Origin: DASQDT01 sp036380435
Lineage (GTDB): Bacteria; Acidobacteriota; Blastocatellia; Pyrinomonadales; Pyrinomonadaceae
Direction of reading: 5' to 3'
Length of the DNA: 23,685 nucleotides
Assembly: GCA_036380435.1 (NCBI GenBank)
Contig: DASVES010000508.1
Span: forward strand, 1 to 23,685
Part shown: positions 7,184 through 14,811 of the stretch, piece by piece
Position numbering within the stretch: position 1 is the stretch's first letter
Layout of the letters: every line of letters starts with the position of its first letter
The notes under the pieces: generated by a model
What the model was told of the DNA's origin: nothing
Seen by the model: only the letters and a program-made list of their open reading frames with translations
The model's database searches: none
Translations under genes and position numbers: made by a program

Positions 7184-7684
7184 ATGTTGAAAACGGCGAG
7201 TTTTTCAGGTGAGGACAGAGGGCGCTCCGCCCTGCGTATCGGCGAGGTGGCGAAGGCGTCGGGACTCGGGGTTGAGACGCTCAGGTTCTACGAGCGACGC
7301 GGACTCCTCGGCCGCCCGCGGCGCACGGCCGCCAACTACCGCGTCTACGACGACTCGGTTCTGGAGCGCCTCGCCTTCATCCGGCGCGCGCAGGCCATCG
7401 GCTTCTCGCTCGACGAGATACAAACCATCATCGCCGAGAGCGAGGACGGCCGCCGCCCCTGCGGGCACGTCCGCGAGCTGGCCCGGCGCAAGCTCTCCGA
7501 ACTCGACGAGCGCCTGCGCGAGCTGCGCGCGCATCGAGGAGAACTCGCGCGCCTGCTCGGCGAGTGGGACGAGCGCGGCGAAGAGGCCGGCCAATTCTGC
7601 GGCCTCATCGAGCACAGCCGAATCGAAGCGCGCAAAGCACCGGTCAGGTCTTTACGCGCCGGCAAGAATGGGGGACGTAGATGA
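7184..7684 (+). CDS. MerR-family heavy-metal-responsive transcriptional regulator
   Basis: 166 residues. The winged-helix DNA-binding part is at about 17-85 (LRIGEVAKASGLGVETLRFYERRGLL, then NYRVYDDSVLERLAFIRRAQ). The long dimerisation helix (about 93-132) begins with Cys93 (RPCGHV) and is followed by a metal-loop segment with Cys139 and His144 (FCGLIEHS). A Cys at the start of the dimerisation helix is typical of sensors for divalent metals (ZntR, MerR, CadR/PbrR type), whereas CueR has Ser there. The partner gene looks like a Cu(+) ATPase, so the inducing metal is uncertain. The ATG at 7184 has no ribosome-binding site and sits about where transcription should begin. The stop overlaps the ATPase start (ATGA), which implies translational coupling. 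Confidence 0.9.
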   Translation: MLKTASFSGEDRGRSALRIGEVAKASGLGVETLRFYERRGLLGRPRRTAANYRVYDDSVLERLAFIRRAQAIGFSLDEIQTIIAESEDGRRPCGHVRELARRKLSELDERLRELRAHRGELARLLGEWDERGEEAGQFCGLIEHSRIEARKAPVRSLRAGKNGGRR

Positions 7685-10017
7685 GCCTGACGGCGGAGAA
7701 AGAACTGACGCGCTCGCCGGAGCGCATCGATCTGCCGATTACGGGGATGACGTGCGCGGCCTGCGCGCGGCGCATCGAGCGCGCGCTTTCTAAGGCGCAG
7801 GGCGTCGCAAGCGCCGGGGTCAACTTCGCCACGGAGCGCGCAACCGTCGAGTTCGACGCGGGGCAGACGGATGAGGGCGCGCTGCGTCGCGTCGTCGAGG
7901 AGATAGGCTACGGCGTCCGCGAGTTACCGCGTGGCCGGGGCGCGGGTGTTGAGGAAGACGCGGAAGAGAAGTCGCGCTCTGAAGAGCGGCGCGAGCTGCG
8001 CCGGCGTTTCGTCGTCGCCGCGCTGCTCACGCTGCCCGTCGTCGTCATCGCGATGTCGCACGGCCGGCTGCCGCTGACGGACGGCCCGTGGGTAAACTAC
8101 TTACAACTCGTGCTCACCGGCACGGTCGTCTTCTACGCCGGCTGGCCCTTCCTGCGTGGGGCATGGACGGCGCTCCGCCATCGCGCCGCCGATATGAACA
8201 CGCTCGTCGCGACGGGCACGCTCGCGGCCTTCCTCTACTCGGTCGTCGCCACCGTCGCGCCGCAACTCGTCACCACGGCGACACACGCGGGAATGCCGGC
8301 GGCGACGGGCGAGATGTCTATGGGGTCAGGCACTGCGCCGATGGCGCCCGTCTATTTCGAGGCGGCGGCCGTCATCATCACGCTCATCCTGCTCGGCCGC
8401 CTGCTCGAAGCGCGGGCGCGCGGGCGCGCGGGCGAGGCCATCAGGAAGCTGCTCGGATTGCAGGCGCGCACGGCACGCGTCGTCCGCGACAGCGGCGCGA
8501 CGGAGGATGTGCCGGTTGAAGCGGTCGTCCCCGGCGACGTGATTTTGGTGCGGCCGGGCGAGAAGATTCCGACCGACGGGCGCGTCGTCGAGGGCGCTTC
8601 GGCCGTGGACGAGTCGATGCTGACGGGCGAGAGCATGCCGGTCGAGAAGGCTGTGGGCGACTCGGTGGTCGGGGCGACGCTTAACCGCACGGGGAGTTTC
8701 AAGTTCCGGGCGACGCGCGTCGGGAGCGACACGGTGTTGCGGCAGATCGTCCGCGTGGTCGAGGAGGCGCAGGGGCGGCGCGCGCCCGTGGCGCGTCTGG
8801 CCGACACCGTGAGCGGCTACTTCACGCCTGTCGTCATCGTGATTGCGATTGCAACCTTCGTCGTCTGGTTCATCGCCGCGCCGGTGGAGACGCGCCTCGC
8901 GACGGCGCTCGTCAACTTCGTCTCGGTGCTCATCATCGCGTGCCCGTGCGCGCTGGGTCTGGCGACGCCGACAGCCGTGATGGTCGGCACGGGGCGCGGG
9001 GCCGCGCTCGGCGTGCTCATCAAGGGCGGCGAGGCGCTGGAGACGGCGCACAAGGTTCAGACCGTCGTCCTCGACAAGACGGGCACGCTCACGAAGGGCG
9101 AGCCGGGCGTGACGGACGTGGCGGCGGCCGAAGGCATCGCCGAAGATGAACTGCTCCGGCTGGCCGCCGCGGTCGAGCGCGCGAGCGAGCACCCGGTGGG
9201 CGCGGCCGTCGTGCGCCACGCGGAGGCGCGGGGACTGGCGACGGCTTCAGCGTCGGACTTTGGCGCGCTCGCCGGCCACGGCGTCGAGGCTTCGGTCGAG
9301 GGCCGGCGCGTGCTCGTCGGCAATCTGAAGTTGATGAACGAGCGCGGGGTCTCTCTGGGAAGTTTGGAAGCGCGCGCCGATGAGTTCGCGGCGGAAGGGA
9401 AGACGCCGGTCTTCGTGGCTCTGGACGGACGCGCGGCGGGAGTCGTGGCGGTCGCCGACCGACTCAGGCCCGAGTCGCGGGAGGTGGTCGCGGCGCTACG
9501 CGCTTTGGGTCTCGAAGTGTTGATGATCACGGGCGACAACCGGCGGACGGCCCACACGGTCGCGCGTGAGTTGGGCATCGAGGGCGTGCTCGCCGAGGTG
9601 TTGCCGGAGGGCAAGGCCGAGGAAGTTCGCAAGCTACAGGCCGCGGGCCGGGTGGTGGCGATGGTCGGCGACGGCATCAACGACGCGCCGGCGCTCGTAC
9701 AGGCCGACCTCGGCATCGCCGTCGGGACGGGGGCGGACGTGGCCATCGAGGCGTCGGACGTGACGCTCGTGGGGGGCAGCCCGCGCGGCGTGCTGACGGC
9801 CATCGCGCTCTCGCGGCGGACGATGCGCGTCATCAGGCAGAACCTCTTCTGGGCCTTCTTCTACAACGCGCTCGGCATTCCGCTCGCGGCCGGATTGCTC
9901 TACCCGCTCACGGGCTGGCTGCTCTCGCCCGTCTACGCGAGCGCGGCGATGGCCTTCTCTTCGGTCTCGGTCGTCGCCAACAGTTTGCGGCTGCGACGCT
10001 TCGGGAAAGGGCAGTAG
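7681..10017 (+). CDS. copA: Cu(+)-exporting P1B-type ATPase
   Basis: 778 residues. One N-terminal HMA domain has GMTCAAC (22-28). The core motifs are TGES (315-318), CPC (421-423) in the membrane metal site, phosphorylation site DKTGT (465-469), the nucleotide-binding His-Pro (504-505) and GDGINDAP (663-670). In the last helices, YN (728-729) and MxxSS (757-761) are the signature of the Cu(+) subclass P1B-1. The enzyme pumps Cu(+) out of the cytoplasm at the cost of ATP. An outward loop (about 198-222) is rich in Met and His, a plausible metal exit or hand-over site toward the cupredoxin encoded next. It is translated from an ATG overlapping the regulator stop. The last codons and the stop lie inside an inverted repeat. 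Confidence 0.93.
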   Translation: MSLTAEKELTRSPERIDLPITGMTCAACARRIERALSKAQGVASAGVNFATERATVEFDAGQTDEGALRRVVEEIGYGVRELPRGRGAGVEEDAEEKSRSEERRELRRRFVVAALLTLPVVVIAMSHGRLPLTDGPWVNYLQLVLTGTVVFYAGWPFLRGAWTALRHRAADMNTLVATGTLAAFLYSVVATVAPQLVTTATHAGMPAATGEMSMGSGTAPMAPVYFEAAAVIITLILLGRLLEARARGRAGEAIRKLLGLQARTARVVRDSGATEDVPVEAVVPGDVILVRPGEKIPTDGRVVEGASAVDESMLTGESMPVEKAVGDSVVGATLNRTGSFKFRATRVGSDTVLRQIVRVVEEAQGRRAPVARLADTVSGYFTPVVIVIAIATFVVWFIAAPVETRLATALVNFVSVLIIACPCALGLATPTAVMVGTGRGAALGVLIKGGEALETAHKVQTVVLDKTGTLTKGEPGVTDVAAAEGIAEDELLRLAAAVERASEHPVGAAVVRHAEARGLATASASDFGALAGHGVEASVEGRRVLVGNLKLMNERGVSLGSLEARADEFAAEGKTPVFVALDGRAAGVVAVADRLRPESREVVAALRALGLEVLMITGDNRRTAHTVARELGIEGVLAEVLPEGKAEEVRKLQAAGRVVAMVGDGINDAPALVQADLGIAVGTGADVAIEASDVTLVGGSPRGVLTAIALSRRTMRVIRQNLFWAFFYNALGIPLAAGLLYPLTGWLLSPVYASAAMAFSSVSVVANSLRLRRFGKGQ

Positions 10018-10083
10018 CCCGACCGTGAGGGAGGGCGCATGACGCGGGAGCTATACGCCCTCCCTCACGGTCGGGCTACTGCC
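10010..10083. repeat. Perfect 28-bp inverted repeat overlapping the copA stop
   Basis: The arms 10010-10037 and 10056-10083 are exact reverse complements (core GTAGCCCGACCGTGAGG), with an 18-nt loop. The left arm contains the last Gln codon and the TAG of copA. It has no T-run. It could act as an mRNA 3'-end stabiliser within the operon or be a dispersed palindromic element. Confidence 0.9.
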
Positions 10084-10116
10084 TGTTAGACTCAGCATCC
10101 CCAAAGGAGTGATGTG

Positions 10117-10497
10117 ATGGACACGCAGGAGATCATCGTGCTGGCGGGCGGCGTCCTGCTCGCCGGCTTAGTCGTCTGGTTCTTCTTTATGAGCGAGGGC
10201 GCGCGTGCGTCGGCCGAGGTCGTCGAGGGCGGCGTCCAGCGCGTGCGGGTGACGGTCAAGGGCGGCTACTCGCCGGACGTGGTGGTCGTCAGGAAGGGTG
10301 TGCCGGTCGAACTGGACTTCTACCGCGACGAGACATCGTCGTGCACCGAGGAGGTCGTCTTCGGCGACTTCCAGATTAGCCGTCGCCTCCCCGCCTTCGA
10401 GACGACGACCATCAGACTCACGCCCGAGCGCGCCGGCACGTTCACGTTCAACTGCGGCATGAACATGGTGCGTGGCAAGCTCGTCGTCGAAGACTGA
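10117..10497 (+). CDS. Membrane-anchored cupredoxin-domain protein
   Basis: 126 residues from the ATG at 10117, placed 6 bases after AAAGGAGT. A GTG one codon earlier and an out-of-frame ATG are less well spaced. One membrane helix (about 6-25) leads to a beta-rich domain with the VTVKGGYSPDVVVVRKGVPVELDF pattern of cupredoxin-like domains (EfeO/plastocyanin type). Possible copper ligands are Cys76, Cys113, Met115 and Met117 (FNCGMNM). The domain should lie outside the cytoplasmic membrane, where it could accept copper delivered by the ATPase. It is likely in the same transcript as copA, 99 bases downstream. Confidence 0.88.
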   Translation: MDTQEIIVLAGGVLLAGLVVWFFFMSEGARASAEVVEGGVQRVRVTVKGGYSPDVVVVRKGVPVELDFYRDETSSCTEEVVFGDFQISRRLPAFETTTIRLTPERAGTFTFNCGMNMVRGKLVVED

Positions 10498-10611
10498 CGG
10501 CGCAAAGGAATATGGCGCGTTAGGCCGACGTTCCGGCGCGTGATAAATTAACAGTGAATAAAATTTCCGCCACACGTCATTGAGCGGCGAGTAAAAAGTG
10601 TTGAGGTTTAC

Positions 10612-11127
10612 ATGAAAATCAAACTGCTCTCATTGGCCCTCTTTGCGCTCGCCGCGTCTGCGGCCTGCGGCGCGGGCGATCAACAACGCGCGGTCAAACA
10701 GGTGAATGCGCCGCCAAAGGTCGAACAGGTGAACGCGCCGCCGAAGGTCGAAGCGGCGCACGCGCAGAAGAAGCCCGCCGACGACCACGGGCACGACCAC
10801 GGCGAGCCGGGACGCGTCCCCGCCTTCGAGTCGAACCCGAAGAACCTGCCGGCGACGCTCGCGCCCGAGGCGTTTACCGGCAAGACGCGTCAGGCCTACA
10901 GGGCCGTGCGCGAAATCCCGGAAACCATCGCGCAGTTGCCCTGCTACTGTCACTGCGACCGCGGCTTCGGCCACAAGAGTCTGCACAGTTGCTACGTGGA
11001 CGGCCACGCGTCGAGCTGCGCCGTCTGCGTCGAAGAAGTTTTGACGGCCTACCGCCTTCAGAAAGAGGAGGGGCTGTCGCCGGCGCAGATACGCGAGCGC
11101 ATCATCGCGGAATATTCCAAGCTCTAA
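10612..11127 (+). CDS. PCYCGC-motif lipoprotein with His-rich segment
   Basis: 171 residues. The signal sequence ends in a lipobox-like SAAC with Cys19. The segment VNAPPKVE is then repeated twice (31-38 and 40-47), a 27-nt DNA duplication. A metal-binding-looking DDHGHDHGEPG follows (58-68). The C-terminal domain carries PCYCHC (110-115), GHKSLHSCYVDGHASSCAVC with Cys127, Cys136 and Cys139, and a helical tail. This is the family known only as 'protein with PCYCGC motif', function unknown; here the glycine is His. The Cys/His content and the position behind copA and a cupredoxin point to metal binding at the cell surface, but that is inference. GAGG precedes the ATG. It runs 10 bases into the next gene. 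Confidence 0.85.
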   Translation: MKIKLLSLALFALAASAACGAGDQQRAVKQVNAPPKVEQVNAPPKVEAAHAQKKPADDHGHDHGEPGRVPAFESNPKNLPATLAPEAFTGKTRQAYRAVREIPETIAQLPCYCHCDRGFGHKSLHSCYVDGHASSCAVCVEEVLTAYRLQKEEGLSPAQIRERIIAEYSKL

Positions 11128-11137
11128 GGGGTCACAG

Positions 11138-11866
11138 ATGAGAAAACTATTCGCGACCGCCGTCGCCGCTCTGGCGCTTTGCCTGTGCGCGGCCGACGCC
11201 GCATCAGGGCAGGGAACGAAAGGGCACCGGGCGACTCGGACGAAGGACGCTTCGCGCCACTCGAAGGCGGCGGCCGACGCCTTCAACTCCATCATGCGCG
11301 TCCGCGACAAGGCGATCCCGAAAGACCTTCTCGAAAACGCGGAGGCCGTCGCCGTCTTCCCCGGCGTGCTCAAGGCGGCCTTCATCATCGGCGGGCGCAA
11401 AGGGCAGGGCGTCATCAGCCGGCGCACGCCGCAGGGCTGGAGCGCGCCCGTCTTCTACAACATGAGCGGCGGCAGCATCGGCTTCCAGGCGGGCGGCTCC
11501 AAGACCGACTACGTGCTGCTCATCATGAACGAGGACGGATTGAAGGGACTGCTCGAAGACAAGTTCGAGATCGGCGGCGAGGCCGGCGTGGCGGCCGGCC
11601 CCGTCGGGCGCACCATCTCGGCCTCGACCACGCCGACGCTCGACGCCGGCATCCTCTCCTACTCGCGCAGTAAAGGCGTCTTCGCCGGCGCGTCCATCAA
11701 GGGCGTCGCCATCACGCCCGACAACGATCTCAACCGCGCCTACTACGGCCGCACGGCGCGCGAAGTCCTGACCTCTGGGCAGCGCCCGCCGACGCTCGTG
11801 CGCTCGCTGCCGCTCGCCATCAGCCGCTACTCGAACAGGCGCGCCGCCCCCGCGCCAAAGAAATAG
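11138..11866 (+). CDS. SYLF-domain (YSC84-like) exported lipid-binding protein 1
   Basis: 242 residues with a signal peptide (about 1-24). The SYLF/DUF500 domain fills about 45-212: AVAVFPGVLKAAFIIGGRKG, GVISRR, GWSAPVFYNMSGGSIGFQAGG, DYVLLIMNE, LLEDKFEIGGEAGVAAGPVG, LSYSRSKGVFAGASIKG. In eukaryotes SYLF domains bind phosphoinositides. Bacterial members are periplasmic or surface proteins of mostly unknown role. AAGGGG precedes the ATG, and the gene starts 10 bases after the PCYCGC gene, so the two are probably co-transcribed. It is a diverged paralogue of the next gene. Confidence 0.92.
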   Translation: MRKLFATAVAALALCLCAADAASGQGTKGHRATRTKDASRHSKAAADAFNSIMRVRDKAIPKDLLENAEAVAVFPGVLKAAFIIGGRKGQGVISRRTPQGWSAPVFYNMSGGSIGFQAGGSKTDYVLLIMNEDGLKGLLEDKFEIGGEAGVAAGPVGRTISASTTPTLDAGILSYSRSKGVFAGASIKGVAITPDNDLNRAYYGRTAREVLTSGQRPPTLVRSLPLAISRYSNRRAAPAPKK

Positions 11867-11895
11867 TTTTAAGTTCACACGGAGGAGAAGACTTG

Positions 11896-12654
11896 ATGAA
11901 CCGTTCCCGTCGATTGAGCGCCGCACTGACAGTCTCCCTGTTTTTGATCGTCGCGAGTTTCGTCGCCCCCGCCGGGGCGCAGAACGAGAGGCCGCGAAAG
12001 GCGGAGACACCGGCGGCCCGCCCGAGCGCGAAGCAGTTGAAGGAGGCGGAGAAGAAGGCCCGCGCGGCCGCGAAGGTGTTCGACGAGATCATGGACGCGC
12101 CCGACAGCTCCGTGCCGAGGGAGTTGCTCGACCGCGCCGAGGCCGTCGCCGTCTTCCCTGGCGTGCTCAAGGCCGGGTTGCTCGTGGGCGGGCGCGGCGG
12201 CAGCGGCGTCATCAGCCGCCGGATAGCGGGCGGCTGGAGCGCGCCGGCCTACTTCAAGCTGACGGGCGGCAGTGTCGGTTTGCAGATTGGGGCGGCGAAG
12301 ACTGACCTCGTGCTGCTGTTCATGAACGAGCCGGCGCTCAAAGGACTCCTTGAAGACAAGTTCGAGATTGGCGGCGAGGCGAGCGCAGCAGCCGGCCCCG
12401 TCGGCCGCGCCGCCAGCGCCACCACGAACGTCACGCTCGACGCCGGCCTCCTCTCCTACTCGCGTAGCCGCGGACTCTTCGCCGGACTCGAACTTAAGGG
12501 CGCGTGGATCAACCCCGACAACAACCTGAACGAAGCCCTCTACGGCCTCAAGGCCCGCGATCTCCTCACCGGCGCCACCAAAATCAACATGGCCGATGTC
12601 CCCGCCGGCGTCATCGTCTTCCCCAACGCTTTGGGGCGGTACTCGATCAAGTAA
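11896..12654 (+). CDS. SYLF-domain (YSC84-like) exported lipid-binding protein 2
   Basis: 252 residues from the ATG at 11896, 8 bases after GGAGGAG; a TTG one codon earlier is not needed. A signal peptide (about 1-28, ending APAGAQ) is followed by a charged Lys/Ala segment (about 35-60) absent from its neighbour. The same SYLF domain follows (AEAVAVFPGVLKAGLLVGGRGG, GVISRRIAGGWSAP, LLEDKFEIGGEASAAAGPVG, LSYSRSRGLFAGLELKG). It arose by tandem duplication with the preceding gene, 29 bases away, and the two share the strongly conserved KFEIGGEA and LSYSRS blocks. The stop is followed after 2 bases by a 32-bp inverted repeat. Confidence 0.92.
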   Translation: MNRSRRLSAALTVSLFLIVASFVAPAGAQNERPRKAETPAARPSAKQLKEAEKKARAAAKVFDEIMDAPDSSVPRELLDRAEAVAVFPGVLKAGLLVGGRGGSGVISRRIAGGWSAPAYFKLTGGSVGLQIGAAKTDLVLLFMNEPALKGLLEDKFEIGGEASAAAGPVGRAASATTNVTLDAGLLSYSRSRGLFAGLELKGAWINPDNNLNEALYGLKARDLLTGATKINMADVPAGVIVFPNALGRYSIK

Positions 12655-12656
12655 AA

Positions 12657-12751
12657 GGAGTCAGGAGTCAGAAGTCAGGAGTCAGAATAAAAACAGGCGT
12701 CGCCCGTCACACTCTCTTCATTCTGACTCCTGACTTCTGACTCCTGACTCC
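12657..12751. repeat. Perfect 32-bp inverted repeat of GGAGTCA heptamers
   Basis: The arms 12657-12688 and 12720-12751 are exact reverse complements, each made of four 7-bp units (GGAGTCA, GGAGTCA, GAAGTCA, GGAGTCA) plus GAAT. The loop is 31 nt. It begins 2 bases after the SYLF stop and ends 11 bases before the lexA -35 box. Confidence 0.95.
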
Positions 12752-12762
12752 CGGCTTTATTC

Positions 12763-12791
12763 TTGACGCCCCCCGCAGTGGCTTCTACAAT
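12763..12791 (+). promoter_or_regulatory. Sigma70-type promoter of lexA
   Basis: TTGACG (12763-12768), a 17-nt spacer and TACAAT (12786-12791) are each 5/6 to consensus. Transcription would start near 12798, leaving a leader of about 64 nt. I could not identify a convincing LexA box. Confidence 0.7.
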
Positions 12792-12861
12792 CACGGCCAC
12801 GCGGCAGTTAGAGTTCGTTTGAGTCGCAAGTGTTCGCGCACGTTTTTGGAGAGCCGAAGAG

Positions 12862-13485
12862 ATGCAACCCCGCACGCGCAGGCAGAAGGAAGTCCTCGAC
12901 TACATCACGCGCTTCATCGAGCGCCACGGCTATGAGCCGTCCTACGCGCAGATCGCGCGTCACTTCCGCGTCTCATCAAAAGCCACCGTCGCCAAGCACA
13001 TCACCTCGCTCGAACGTCAGGGCTTGCTCACGCGCCGGCGCGACGACGGCGGCTTTGGCTTAAGCGTCCACGTCGAGGAAGTGCCGGCCGACGCGACCTG
13101 CGAGGTGCCGCTCATGGGGCGCGTGGCGGCGGGCGCTCCGCTCGACACGGTCGAAGAGCGCGAGACGATTGTCATCCCCCGCTTCCTGCTCGGGCGCACG
13201 CGGCCCGGACAGGTCTACGCCCTGCGCGTTCAGGGCGACTCGATGATCGACGAGCACATCTGCGACGGCGACATCGCCTTAGTCGAGAATCGCACCGAGG
13301 CCCGCAACGGCGAGATCGTCGTCGCTCTTGTGGACGGCCAGCGCGCCACGCTCAAACGCTTCCACCGCGCCGGTAACGACGTGGAACTCAAGCCGGCCAA
13401 CTCCAACCTCGAACCCATCAAGCTCCACGCCTCGCGCGTCTCAGTCCAGGGCATCTTCCGCGGCCTCCTCCGCCCGGCCTCCTAA
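12862..13485 (+). CDS. lexA: LexA repressor
   Basis: 207 residues, the usual length. The N-terminal winged helix (about 1-66: TRRQKEVLDYITRFIERHGYEPSYAQIARHFRVSSKATVAKHI) recognises SOS boxes. The cleavage site is Ala90-Gly91 (VAAGAP). The S24 peptidase dyad is Ser127 (GDSMID) and Lys165 (ATLKRF). RecA filaments on single-stranded DNA trigger self-cleavage and derepress DNA-repair genes. The position-40 region (SSKATVAKHI) differs somewhat from the SRxAVxxHL of E. coli-type LexA, so the recognised operator may differ. The ATG follows a weak GAAGAG. The gene is monocistronic, between an upstream inverted repeat and a downstream hairpin. Confidence 0.96.
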   Translation: MQPRTRRQKEVLDYITRFIERHGYEPSYAQIARHFRVSSKATVAKHITSLERQGLLTRRRDDGGFGLSVHVEEVPADATCEVPLMGRVAAGAPLDTVEERETIVIPRFLLGRTRPGQVYALRVQGDSMIDEHICDGDIALVENRTEARNGEIVVALVDGQRATLKRFHRAGNDVELKPANSNLEPIKLHASRVSVQGIFRGLLRPAS

Positions 13486-13526
13486 AGGGGTCACGCCCCG
13501 CCATTCCCAAGTAGCGTTAGCGAACA

Positions 13527-13563
13527 AAAACGCTCACTGCCTGTACGGGTTTGTGAGCGTTTT
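13527..13563 (+). terminator. Likely intrinsic terminator of lexA
   Basis: An 11-bp stem pairs AAAACGCTCAC (13527-13537) with GTGAGCGTTTT (13553-13563) around a 15-nt loop. The U-tract is part of the stem and short, so strength is uncertain. It lies about 41 bases after the lexA stop. Confidence 0.65.
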
Positions 13564-13599
13564 CGCGTCCTATTTGGCGAATAACGCGCTCCGCCGCGC

Positions 13600-13614
13600 T
13601 GGCATAAGTCTTGC
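13600..13614 (+). promoter_or_regulatory. Sigma54 (-24/-12) promoter candidate for the PfpI fusion gene
   Basis: TGGCATAAGTCTTGC matches the TGGCA(C)-N6-TTGC consensus with the required GG-to-GC spacing. It predicts a start near 13626 and a leader of about 79 nt, which contains a small CGGGC/GCCCG hairpin at 13666-13679 before the ribosome-binding site. Confidence 0.55.
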
Positions 13615-13704
13615 CCGACTCTTCCTGAAACACGACGCAACCGGCGAAGATTTTTTAAGACACCACGGGCAATCGCCCGCTTACCGATTCAAGGAGAGTT
13701 AATC

Positions 13705-14793
13705 ATGTCGGAGAGAACTACGAAGAAGGTCGCCATCCTCATCGAGCAGCACGTCGAGGACAGCGAATTCCAGATTCCTTACACCGCGCTCCAGAAGGCC
13801 GGCGCCGAAGTGACCGTCCTCGGCTCGCGCGTCAACGAAACCTACGCGGGCAAGCAGGCGAAGGTCTCCATCAAGGCCGACGCCACCACAACGGACGCCC
13901 GCGCCGCCGACTTCGACGCCGTCATCATCCCCGGCGGCATGGCCCCTGACAAGATGCGTACCAACATGAAGACCGTGCGCTTCGTGCGCGACGCCGTCGA
14001 GCAGGGCAAGCTCGTCGCCGCCGTCTGCCACGGCCCACAGGTGCTCATCGAGGCCGACGTGCTCCGGGGCAAGCGCGCCACGGGCTTCCGCTCCATCCGC
14101 AAGGACATGCAAAACGCCGGCGCCGACTTCGAGAACGAAGCGCTGGTCGTTGACGGCCAACTGCTCACCTCGCGCCGCCCGTCGGACTTGCCTGTCTTCA
14201 CGGCGGCCATCATCCGTCGCCTCGGCCTTGAGCTGAAGGACGTGAGCCTGCCGGAAGAGGGCGTCGCTTATGACGATTGGTGGAAGCTCGCGGAGGAGTG
14301 GGGCGGCTCGACGAAGGACGAGATCGTGGACGGTCTCAACACGGCCATCCGCGGCGAGCGCTACGCTCTGTCGGCCTTCGAGCAATACGTGTTGAAGGCG
14401 ACCGCCCCCGACATCAAGTCGCTCTTTGGCGAGATCGTCGCCTCGAAGCAGCGCCACATCCAGAGCCTCGAAGCGCGGCTCGCGGCCGTCGGCGGCAAGG
14501 AAGACTTGCAGGCGGGCGGCGCGGGCGCGTGGGCGACCCTCAAGAGCTGGCTCCAGTCGAGCGACGACGTGTCCCTTCTGCGCCGCGCGCTCGGCGACCT
14601 CCAGACCGGGGTGGTTGACGCCTTCAACCTGACCAACTCGTTCACCGACCCGGCGACAGCCGCCGTCTTCGACCAAATCGAGATCGACCTCGCCGAGAAC
14701 GAGCAGCGCGTCGCCGACCTCCTGCACGCGCGCACGAGCGGACAGGAGTCGCAGCCCGCGACCCCGTCCACGGGCGCAGCCGTCAGCGCCTGA
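13705..14793 (+). CDS. DJ-1/PfpI-family protein fused to a ferritin-like helical domain
   Basis: 362 residues; AAGGAGAG precedes the ATG. Residues about 7-178 are a PfpI/DJ-1 domain: VAILIEQHVEDSEF with the expected acid Glu18, VIIPGG, nucleophile elbow AVCHGP with Cys108-His109, and the ATGFRSIRKDMQNAGA and VVDGQLLTSRRPSD blocks typical of the protease I/YhbO subgroup, to which protein- or methylglyoxal-repair roles are ascribed. Residues about 190-345 are all-helical with GERYALSAFEQYVL, EIVASKQRHIQSLEARL and a final QIEIDLAENEQRVADLL. This resembles ferritin-like/DUF2383-type four-helix bundles with Glu/His pairs, but I cannot prove metal binding. PfpI proteins are normally about 170-190 residues, so the added domain roughly doubles the length. 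The tail is Ser/Thr/Pro-rich. Confidence 0.85.
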   Translation: MSERTTKKVAILIEQHVEDSEFQIPYTALQKAGAEVTVLGSRVNETYAGKQAKVSIKADATTTDARAADFDAVIIPGGMAPDKMRTNMKTVRFVRDAVEQGKLVAAVCHGPQVLIEADVLRGKRATGFRSIRKDMQNAGADFENEALVVDGQLLTSRRPSDLPVFTAAIIRRLGLELKDVSLPEEGVAYDDWWKLAEEWGGSTKDEIVDGLNTAIRGERYALSAFEQYVLKATAPDIKSLFGEIVASKQRHIQSLEARLAAVGGKEDLQAGGAGAWATLKSWLQSSDDVSLLRRALGDLQTGVVDAFNLTNSFTDPATAAVFDQIEIDLAENEQRVADLLHARTSGQESQPATPSTGAAVSA

Positions 14794-14811
14794 GAAGTAG
14801 TATGAAGAAAC

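Noticed and set aside
12808..12845. SOS box in front of lexA (GTTCG...GTTCG elements)
   Set aside because: The two GTTC elements are 19 bases apart in direct orientation and do not fit the Gram-positive CGAAC-N4-GTTCG, alphaproteobacterial GTTC-N7-GTTC or E. coli CTGT-N8-ACAG consensus.
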